Assembly: GCA_904501975.1 (NCBI GenBank)
Contig: CAJGCZ010000012.1
Coordinates: forward strand, 1 to 50,375
Origin: an uncultured Akkermansia sp.
GTDB lineage: Bacteria; Verrucomicrobiota; Verrucomicrobiia; Verrucomicrobiales; Akkermansiaceae
Length of the DNA: 50,375 bases
Reading direction: 5' to 3'
Numbering within the stretch: position 1 is the stretch's first letter; each line of letters begins with the position of its first letter. This document shows positions 15,922 to 22,061 of the stretch, piece by piece. The notes below the pieces were generated by a model. That model did no database searches and was not told the origin of the DNA. It was given only the letters and a program-made list of their open reading frames with translations. Position numbers and translations under genes: made by a program.

Positions 15922-16482
15922 TTATAAATAGGAAATTCTGCTGTCGATAGCCGCTTCTGTGCGGCGAATGTCCGGCACATCCATAAAGCCGAAGGGCGTT
16001 ACAACATGGGGCTCATCCGGGTCAGAATCCCAGCCGAATACCAAATCTCCGCTCCCATCGGGGCGCACGCGTGTGCTGCGCACCAAATTGCGGTGCAGAG
16101 ATATGGCTCGAGGCTCGCTGCCAAAAAACTTACAGAAGGGGCGCTCCTCTATAATAACACGCTGATTGGTGAGCACATAGGTGGTGCGCTGCGGAAAGGT
16201 TAAAGAATAGAGTATGGAGCCGATGATTACAATGCCAACCAACTGAAAGGGTATCATAAACAAGCATCCGACTACATGCCCATCTCTGTAGACAAAGTAA
16301 GTGCCGAGAAGGACCATTGTGTTCCATAACAAGCAGGCAAAGAGCAACAGCAGCGTGTTGTCGGCCAGCCATCGAAACTTGGGCTTGGTGACCAAGACCG
16401 GGAATTCTCCCTCTTGCATAGGGGTGCGGATTTTTTGAAAAAGTTGGTTTTCAAAAATGCTGAGGTCTACCAAGTGTTTCAT
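15922..16482 (-). CDS. Bacterial PH-domain membrane protein, PH only
   Basis: A 186-residue membrane protein that matches the N-terminal half of the fusion proteins at 9874 and 10916: two helices (about 36-55 and 61-83), then TTYVLTNQRVIIEERP, GSGDLVFGW and GFMDVPDIRRTEAAI. It lacks the DUF3592 half, so the locus holds PH-only, DUF3592-only and fused forms. The start is placed at MKHLVDLS. The longer frame adds 87 residues of low-quality sequence antisense to the divergent pdxH gene. A TATCAT box ends 12 nt before this ATG. Function is unknown. Confidence 0.7.
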   Translation of the reverse strand: MKHLVDLSIFENQLFQKIRTPMQEGEFPVLVTKPKFRWLADNTLLLLFACLLWNTMVLLGTYFVYRDGHVVGCLFMIPFQLVGIVIIGSILYSLTFPQRTTYVLTNQRVIIEERPFCKFFGSEPRAISLHRNLVRSTRVRPDGSGDLVFGWDSDPDEPHVVTPFGFMDVPDIRRTEAAIDSRISYL

Positions 16483-16558
16483 GAGTACACGGGCATGATA
16501 GCATGGGGCGGGCGCCATGTAAAGCGGAATCGCCCGGGGGGCATGCTGTGGAAAATGC

Positions 16559-16587
16559 TTGCAAGACGGCGGGGCTCCATGTATAGT
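16559..16587 (+). promoter_or_regulatory. Promoter of pdxH, leaderless arrangement
   Basis: TTGCAA (16559-16564), 17 bp and TATAGT (16582-16587). The -10 ends 7 nt before the ATG, the usual distance to a transcription start, so the mRNA should begin at the A of the start codon. Confidence 0.65.
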
Positions 16588-16594
16588 ACGTGGT

Positions 16595-17233
16595 ATGGAT
16601 TTATCTGCGTTTCGAGAAGAATACCTGAAGGATACCTTGCACCGAAAGGATTTGGCAGCCACGCCGTTTGAGCAGTTCGACCGCTGGTTTAAGCAAGCCA
16701 TGGAAAGCGGCATTCCCGAGCCGAATGCCATGAGCATTGCCACCGCTACGGCAGAGGGGCGCCCCTCCTTGCGAACCGTGTTGCTGAAGTATTATGATGC
16801 AAGCGGTTATGTCTTCTTTACTAATTACACCAGCCGCAAAGCGCGTGAGTTGGAGGAGAACCCGGAGATTTGCATGATGCTGCCTTGGGTAACACTGGAG
16901 CGCCAGATTATTGTTTATGGCAGGGCGGAGAAAATCTCGCGCATGGAAACGCTTAAATACTTCTTAACGCGCCCGCGCGAAAGCCAGCTGGGTGCGTGGG
17001 TGTCGCACCAAAGCCAAGTGATATCCACCCGCAAGCTGCTGATGATGAAATTGCAGGATTTGAAGGCCAAGTTTGCCTCCGGCAAAGTGCCGCTGCCGGA
17101 TTTCTGGGGTGGGTATCGCATTGTTCCCCATCATGTTGAGTTTTGGCAGGGTGGCCCCGGCCGCGTGCACGACCGCTTTATGTACTCCCTGCAAGAAGAC
17201 GGCACATGGTCCATTGAGCGCTTGCAACCCTAA
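16595..17233 (+). CDS. pdxH: Pyridoxamine/pyridoxine 5'-phosphate oxidase
   Basis: A 212-residue FMN enzyme that oxidises pyridoxamine or pyridoxine 5'-phosphate to pyridoxal 5'-phosphate. It shows the family order: an N-terminal REEY region, EPNAMSIATATAEGRPSLRTVLLK (FMN binding), FFTNYTSRKARELEENP, the WVTLERQI segment, RESQLGAWVSHQS, and the C-terminal block from DFWGGYRIVPHHVEFWQ to DRFMYS. The length is normal. The start at 16595 follows a promoter whose -10 ends 7 nt before it. The preceding in-frame start would overlap that promoter. The gene is convergent with pncC, with a shared hairpin between. Confidence 0.95.
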   Translation: MDLSAFREEYLKDTLHRKDLAATPFEQFDRWFKQAMESGIPEPNAMSIATATAEGRPSLRTVLLKYYDASGYVFFTNYTSRKARELEENPEICMMLPWVTLERQIIVYGRAEKISRMETLKYFLTRPRESQLGAWVSHQSQVISTRKLLMMKLQDLKAKFASGKVPLPDFWGGYRIVPHHVEFWQGGPGRVHDRFMYSLQEDGTWSIERLQP

Positions 17234-17263
17234 GGGTGGCAGCGCTTCCGCTCCCGGGCACCA

Positions 17264-17302
17264 AATTCCCCCGCAGCATAGCCTCATGCCGCGGGGGAAA
17301 TT
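17264..17302. terminator. Shared terminator hairpin between pdxH and pncC
   Basis: The arms AATTCCCCCGC and GCGGGGGAAATT are extended inside by GCAT/ATGC around a small loop. T-runs are short on both strands. The hairpin lies between the two convergent stop codons and probably serves both genes. Confidence 0.6.
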
Positions 17303-17337
17303 GTTGATGCGCAGTGAGTTGAAAATAAAGTCTTAAT

Positions 17338-17835
17338 TTATTGTCCGGCAGAAGCGCCAATCAACTGCAATACCTTCATAGCAACAAGGTTGCGCACAAC
17401 ATTGCGCGGTTGGTTGGGCAGGTAGAGCGTTTCTGTGTGCACGGGGCGGGGGGCACCACGGCGAGCCAACGCAAGGCAAACAGTGCCCACGGGCGGCTCA
17501 CCCTCTGCGGCTGTGGGGCCGGCATTGCCGGAGACCGCCACAGCTACATCCGCCCCGGCTTGGCGCATAGCACCCCGGGCCATGGCCGCCACCACCTCTT
17601 CGCTCACCACACCATGTTCTTCAATAAGGGAGGGCAGCACCCCCAGCTCGCGCTCCTTAGCCTCATTGCAGTAAGTAACCCAGCCATATCGAAACACGGC
17701 AGAGGCCCCCGGAACCCCGGTAATAGCCGCGGCAATAAGGCCGCCTGTGCAACTCTCTGCCGTGGCAAGGGTAAGCCCGGCAGCTTCCAAGTTTTTCACC
17801 GCCGCAAAAGCGGCTAATTCCAGATTAGTATCCAT
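17338..17835 (-). CDS. pncC: Nicotinamide-nucleotide amidohydrolase (CinA C-terminal type)
   Basis: A 165-residue stand-alone CinA C-terminal domain enzyme. PncC deamidates nicotinamide mononucleotide to nicotinate mononucleotide in NAD salvage. Visible are AESCTGGLIAAAIT with the expected catalytic Ser28, YGWVTYCNEAK (50-60) and the SGNAGP loop (GIAGP in most homologues). The length fits the single-domain form. It starts 5 bp after the ispF stop, so the two are co-transcribed. Confidence 0.9.
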   Translation of the reverse strand: MDTNLELAAFAAVKNLEAAGLTLATAESCTGGLIAAAITGVPGASAVFRYGWVTYCNEAKERELGVLPSLIEEHGVVSEEVVAAMARGAMRQAGADVAVAVSGNAGPTAAEGEPPVGTVCLALARRGAPRPVHTETLYLPNQPRNVVRNLVAMKVLQLIGASAGQ

Positions 17836-17840
17836 AGCGT

Positions 17841-18326
17841 TTATTCCGGTAATTGAATAGCAACAGTGGCAAAGGCGGCCATGCCCTCGCGGCGTCCCAG
17901 AGCGCCCAGCTTTTCATTGGTGGTAGCTTTTACCCCCACGCGCTTGGGCGATACACCAAGAATGGCGGCCAAGGTCTCTTTCATCTGTGGCACAAAGGGC
18001 ATAATTTTAGGTGCTTCGGCAATCAGGGCACAGTCTGCATTCACCATCTTGCCCCCCTGTTCATGCAACAACTCCACCGCTTTTTCCACAATGCGCAGAG
18101 AGCAAATGTTCTTGCAGCTATCATCACCCGGGGGAAACCAATAGCCAATATCCGGCTCACCCAAGGCGCCCAAAATCGCATCTGCCAGTGCATGGCAGAG
18201 CACATCGGCATCGCTATGGCCGGCTAATCCTTTTGTTTCATGTACCTTAACACCGCCGAGCCACAGTGCACGCGGCTCTTCTGAAAAGCGATGAATATCA
18301 TAACCTAAACCTACTAAAGTTTGCAT
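17841..18326 (-). CDS. ispF: 2-C-methyl-D-erythritol 2,4-cyclodiphosphate synthase
   Basis: A 161-residue enzyme of the MEP isoprenoid pathway that cyclises CDP-methylerythritol 2-phosphate. It has GYDIHRF with metal ligands Asp10 and His12, GHSDADVLCHALADA with His45, the GEPDIGYWFPP loop, and the ATTNEKLGALGRREGMAAFA end. The length is typical. The 5' side is odd: TTCAA-type repeats run right up to the ATG (18327-18360), so there is no Shine-Dalgarno and no visible promoter of its own. Transcription probably comes from polA or from the repeat region. Confidence 0.95.
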   Translation of the reverse strand: MQTLVGLGYDIHRFSEEPRALWLGGVKVHETKGLAGHSDADVLCHALADAILGALGEPDIGYWFPPGDDSCKNICSLRIVEKAVELLHEQGGKMVNADCALIAEAPKIMPFVPQMKETLAAILGVSPKRVGVKATTNEKLGALGRREGMAAFATVAIQLPE

Positions 18327-18360
18327 GTTGAATATTGAATGTTGAATATTGAAAGTTGAA
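18327..18360. repeat. TTGAA-type repeat touching the ispF start codon
   Basis: TTGAATATTGAATGTTGAATATTGAAAGTTGAAAG-type sequence made of TTGAATRTTGAA units. It begins at the base next to the ispF ATG. It is inverted relative to 19165-19210. Confidence 0.75.
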
Positions 18361-18364
18361 AGTG

Positions 18365-18739
18365 TTACTTGGTTTTGAGTTTTGCATAGGCGGTGCGAGT
18401 GGCTGCGGTGAAAATGGCAACCAGCTCTTTTGCTTCCGCCATGAGTAATTCCAGCCTAGAGGGTTTGATGATACCTGATTTGTACAGGATTTCAAGCCAA
18501 TAGAGAGTTTCGTCTGCCTCGCTCTCGCATATTTTCAGTTTACTGGCAAAGTCTGAGCTCGATTTAGCGTGAGAGGCTTCACGGTAATTGGCTCCTACCG
18601 AAGTTGCACTTTTCGCTAATTGTTTAGCAATAACCTCCTCTCCGAAACCACGCGGCAAAGCCCGCACCAAGGCCAAAACGCGAAGCGCAAAGTCCATGGT
18701 GCGATTTTGAAGGTCAAACTTAGTAAGCCGCGGCTCCAT
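18365..18739 (-). CDS. Four-helix-bundle protein, S23/IVP type (copy 1)
   Basis: A 124-residue protein of the four-helix-bundle S23 family. Such genes were first seen in intervening sequences of 23S rRNA, and related Avd proteins serve diversity-generating retroelements. Family marks are the FALRVLALVRALP start, SATSVGANYREASHAKS, SKLKICESEADETLYWLEIL and the closing AEAKELVAIF. It differs from the next copy by three residues near the N-terminus (L5F, F8L, D16E). No rRNA or reverse transcriptase is nearby. It sits in a tandem duplication of about 416 bp between ispF and polA. Confidence 0.85.
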   Translation of the reverse strand: MEPRLTKFDLQNRTMDFALRVLALVRALPRGFGEEVIAKQLAKSATSVGANYREASHAKSSSDFASKLKICESEADETLYWLEILYKSGIIKPSRLELLMAEAKELVAIFTAATRTAYAKLKTK

Positions 18740-18744
18740 AAAAA

Positions 18745-18780
18745 AGGATGTTGAATGTTAAATATTGAAAGTTGAAAGTG
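18745..18780. repeat. TTGAA-type repeat between the two S23 genes
   Basis: GATGTTGAATGTTAAATATTGAAAGTTGAAAGTG-type sequence, the internal copy of the repeat that precedes the stop of copy 1. It marks the join of the tandem duplication. Confidence 0.7.
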
Positions 18781-19155
18781 TTACTTGGTTTTGAGTTTTG
18801 CATAGGCAGTACGAGTGGCTGCGGTGAAAATGGCAACCAGCTCTTTGGCCTCCGCCATGAGTAATTCCAGCCTAGAGGGTTTGATGATACCTGATTTGTA
18901 GAGGATTTCAAGCCAATAGAGAGTTTCGTCTGCCTCACTCTCGCATATTTTCAGTTTACTGGCAAAGTCTGAGCTCGATTTAGCGTGAGAGGCTTCACGG
19001 TAATTGGCTCCTACCGAAGTTGCACTTTTCGCTAATTGTTTAGCAATAACCTCTTCTCCGAAACCACGCGGCAAAGCCCGTACCAAGGCCAAAACGCGAA
19101 GCGCAAATTCCATGGTGCGATTTTGAAGGTCAAGCTTAGTAAACCGTGGCTCCAT
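18781..19155 (-). CDS. Four-helix-bundle protein, S23/IVP type (copy 2)
   Basis: A second, nearly identical 124-residue S23-type four-helix-bundle protein. DNA identity with copy 1 extends beyond the gene into the flanking ATTTTGAAGGTCAA and CCATAAAAAAGGAT stretches, so the duplication is recent and includes the non-coding flanks. It lies downstream of polA in the same direction. The DNA-level function of free-standing S23 proteins is unknown. Confidence 0.85.
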   Translation of the reverse strand: MEPRFTKLDLQNRTMEFALRVLALVRALPRGFGEEVIAKQLAKSATSVGANYREASHAKSSSDFASKLKICESEADETLYWLEILYKSGIIKPSRLELLMAEAKELVAIFTAATRTAYAKLKTK

Positions 19156-19164
19156 AAAAAAGGA

Positions 19165-19210
19165 TGGTTAAATCAAACTTTCAACTTCCAATATTCAACA
19201 TCCAACATTA
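19165..19210. repeat. TTCAA-type repeat touching the polA stop codon
   Basis: AACTTTCAACTTCCAATATTCAACATCCAACATTA-type sequence that runs into the polA stop codon. It is in inverted orientation to 18327-18360, so the S23 pair is bracketed by inverted repeats. Confidence 0.7.
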
Positions 19211-21949
19211 GTGGGCTTCCAGCCAATTGTCGCCGTGATTGGCTTCCACCTCCAGAGGAACGCCGTGGGGGAGGGGCAGGGCTTGGCGCATGGTTTCGAT
19301 GATGTCGGGAATGAGGAAGTGCTCGGACTCATGGAGGTCGATAAGCAATTCGTCATGAATCTGCATGATGAGGCGACTGCGGCGGCCTTGCAGCAGTTGG
19401 TGTACGCGCACCATGGCAATCTTAATCATATCTGCCGCCGTACCCTGAATGGGGGTATTGATGGCAGTGCGCTCTGCTGCGGCGCGCAGATTAAAGTTGC
19501 GGCCATTGAGATCCGGCAGGTAGCGGCGACGCCCGCAAAGAGTTTCGGCATACCCGCTGCTGCGAGCTTGGTCCACCAAGTTATCCATGCAGGTTTTTAC
19601 ACCGGGGAACTGCGCAAAGTAGCTCTCAATGAGGGCAGAGGCCTCCGCTCGCGAACAGTCCAAGCGCTGCGACAAACCAAAGGATGAAATGCCGTAGATA
19701 ATACCGAAGTTCACCGTTTTGGCGGCGCGGCGCATGTCGGCGGTAACGGCCTCGCGCTCAACTCCGTAAATCTTGGCGGCTGTTTCGGCATGAATATCGC
19801 GCCCTTCCACAAAGGCGGCAATCATGGACGGATCGCCGGAGAGGGCGGCCATGAGTCGCAACTCCACCTGCGAGTAGTCGGCAGAGAGAATGGAGAACTC
19901 CGGCCCGCGGGCAATAAAGGCACGGCGAATGAGCTTACCTGCCTCGGAGCGCACGGGGATATTTTGCAAGTTCGGGTTTTGCGAGGCGAGACGCCCCGTG
20001 GCCGTCACCATTTGTTGTAGCGTGGAGTGAATGCGCCCGTCTACCGGAGAAATATAGCGGGGAAGGGCATCCAAATAGGTGCCTTTCAACTTGGTAAGCT
20101 CGCGGTACTCCAAAATATCTTGCACCAAGGGACAGCCGGGTGCCAGTTTGCGCAGGGTCTCTTCATCCGTTACATACTGGCCGGATTTCGTCTTTTTGGG
20201 CTTGTCCAGTAGCTTCATTTCGCCAAAGAGGAGGTCGCCCAACTGCTTGGGTGAATTGAGGTTAATGGGGCGACCCACAATCGCATCGATGCGGGTGCGG
20301 ATGGTTTCTATCTGCTCGCCCAGCTCAGCCGAGGCGGTGGATAAAAGCTCCGGATCCACACGCATACCCTCCGCTTCAATATCTGCTAATACGGGCATGA
20401 GGGGGAACTCAATTTCCTGCATCAGGGTGGATTGGCCTGCTTGTTCCAGTCGAGGCTGTAGCACATTGGCCAGTTGCAGGGTAATGTCAGCATCTTCGGC
20501 GGCATAGTCGGCCATTTGCTCCACGGGTACGGCGGCGGTGTTGCAGTCTTTACCGGCAATATCTGCCAAGCGCACGGTTTTGTAGCAAAGCAGGGACTCC
20601 GCCATGTCGTCCATATTGTGCCTCAGTTCGGGAGAAACGGCGGCATGTGCCAACATCACATCAAAGAACGGCCCGGCCACTGTTACCCCGGCGGTGCGCA
20701 GTACCTGCACATCAAATTTGGCGTTCAGCCCCACTTTTTCTGCGGCACAGGTAAATACGGGTACAAACTCTTGCGGTACGCGGCCATCTTCTACCGGTAC
20801 ATAATAAGCCTCGTGCTCCTTAAGGCAGAAAGACATGCCCAGCAAGCGGTCTTGCAGCGGGTCCAGCCCGGTTGTTTCGGTATCAAAGGCCCAACGCGGA
20901 GCCGCCAGCAGGGCTGCGGCTAATTCTGCGCGTGCCTCTGCCGTGTTCACCAGCACGTAGTGATGCTCTGTGCTGTGAATATCCTTGAGCTGCGGCATGC
21001 TGAACAAATCTAACTGGGCGGGAGCTGCCTCACCGGCCGTTGCGGTGGCAGCTGCAGCCGCAAAGAGGTCATCTTCCGGGGCAGCCCCGATGCGCTTTTC
21101 TAAGCCCTTGAACTCCAGTTTTGCAAAAATCTCACGCAGAGCGGCTACATCAAAGCCTACGCGGGCACAATCGGTCAGTGTGATGGGCAGGGGAACATCG
21201 CGGCGAATGGTAGCCAGTTCGTATGAGAGACGGGCGTTATCGGCATTGGCCTCCACCTTCTCGCGCATTTTGCCTTTAATTTGCTCGGTATGGGCGAGCA
21301 TGTTTTCTACGCTGCCAAACTGGGCAATTAGCTTGCGAGCCGTTACCGCGCCCACACCGGGCACACCGGGAATATTGTCGCTGGCATCGCCCATCAGCGC
21401 CAAAATATCGATAATCTGCTTTGGCTCACTAATGCCCCATTCCTCCAAGAAGGCGGCTTCCGATACTACCTCAAAATCACTGCCTTTTTTGCCGGGTTTG
21501 TGGAACGAGCAGTGGGGAGATAGCAGCTGGCCCAAGTCCTTATCCAAGGAAACCATATAGGCGTGCATGCCCTCGCGCTCGCCTGCTAAGCGGGTAAAGG
21601 TGCCAATCAGGTCGTCTGCCTCATAGCCGTCGATACGCACCACAGGAATGCGCATGGCTTTCAAAATCTCGATAATCCAGGGGATGGAATCCTTGAGCTC
21701 CTGCGGAGTGGCCTGGCGGTTGGCTTTGTATTCCGGAAATTGCTCATGTCGGAAGGTGGGGCCGGCAGGGTCCAAGCAGGCCACAATATGCGTGGGCGAT
21801 TCCTTTTCTATCAAGGATAAAACCGTGTTGGTAAAGCCGAACATGGCCGAGGTGTTGAGCCCGCCGGATGTGCGCATCGGCGCGTTGATGAATGCGTAAA
21901 AGGCGCGGTACATCAGCGCCATGCCATCCAGAATGTAAAGAGTTTCCAT
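19208..21949 (-). CDS. polA: DNA polymerase I
   Basis: A 913-residue DNA polymerase I. The 5'-3' exonuclease domain (about 1-290) has DGYEADDLIG, the SLDKDLGQLL segment, and DASDNIPGVPGVG. The 3'-5' exonuclease domain keeps DTETTGLD (356-363), a GLNAKFDVQ Exo II and YAAEDAD Exo III, so proofreading should be active. The polymerase domain has DYSQVELR, the RRAAKTVNFGIIYG finger helix and QIHDELLID. The start is METLYILDG because the -10 box ends 8 nt upstream. The longer frames start inside or before the promoter. The stop codon touches a repeat. Confidence 0.96.
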   Translation of the reverse strand: METLYILDGMALMYRAFYAFINAPMRTSGGLNTSAMFGFTNTVLSLIEKESPTHIVACLDPAGPTFRHEQFPEYKANRQATPQELKDSIPWIIEILKAMRIPVVRIDGYEADDLIGTFTRLAGEREGMHAYMVSLDKDLGQLLSPHCSFHKPGKKGSDFEVVSEAAFLEEWGISEPKQIIDILALMGDASDNIPGVPGVGAVTARKLIAQFGSVENMLAHTEQIKGKMREKVEANADNARLSYELATIRRDVPLPITLTDCARVGFDVAALREIFAKLEFKGLEKRIGAAPEDDLFAAAAATATAGEAAPAQLDLFSMPQLKDIHSTEHHYVLVNTAEARAELAAALLAAPRWAFDTETTGLDPLQDRLLGMSFCLKEHEAYYVPVEDGRVPQEFVPVFTCAAEKVGLNAKFDVQVLRTAGVTVAGPFFDVMLAHAAVSPELRHNMDDMAESLLCYKTVRLADIAGKDCNTAAVPVEQMADYAAEDADITLQLANVLQPRLEQAGQSTLMQEIEFPLMPVLADIEAEGMRVDPELLSTASAELGEQIETIRTRIDAIVGRPINLNSPKQLGDLLFGEMKLLDKPKKTKSGQYVTDEETLRKLAPGCPLVQDILEYRELTKLKGTYLDALPRYISPVDGRIHSTLQQMVTATGRLASQNPNLQNIPVRSEAGKLIRRAFIARGPEFSILSADYSQVELRLMAALSGDPSMIAAFVEGRDIHAETAAKIYGVEREAVTADMRRAAKTVNFGIIYGISSFGLSQRLDCSRAEASALIESYFAQFPGVKTCMDNLVDQARSSGYAETLCGRRRYLPDLNGRNFNLRAAAERTAINTPIQGTAADMIKIAMVRVHQLLQGRRSRLIMQIHDELLIDLHESEHFLIPDIIETMRQALPLPHGVPLEVEANHGDNWLEAH

Positions 21950-21957
21950 CAGCATTA

Positions 21958-21987
21958 ATACTACCACATGGGCTCCCCCGTTGTCAA
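21958..21987 (-). promoter_or_regulatory. Promoter of polA, leaderless arrangement
   Basis: TTGACA (21982-21987), 18 bp and TAGTAT (21958-21963). The -10 ends 8 nt before the METLY start codon. An ATG two codons earlier overlaps the expected start point. Confidence 0.5.
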
Positions 21988-22061
21988 TGCTGAGGCGTGA
22001 CACGCCGCCCTGCCGGCGCCCCCTGTTTTTCTGTCGGTTGAGGCTATGACTCGCCTTCCGT

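Noticed and set aside
18365..19155. Accessory proteins of a diversity-generating retroelement (Avd)
   Set aside because: The fold family is the same, but no reverse transcriptase, template repeat or variable repeat is nearby.
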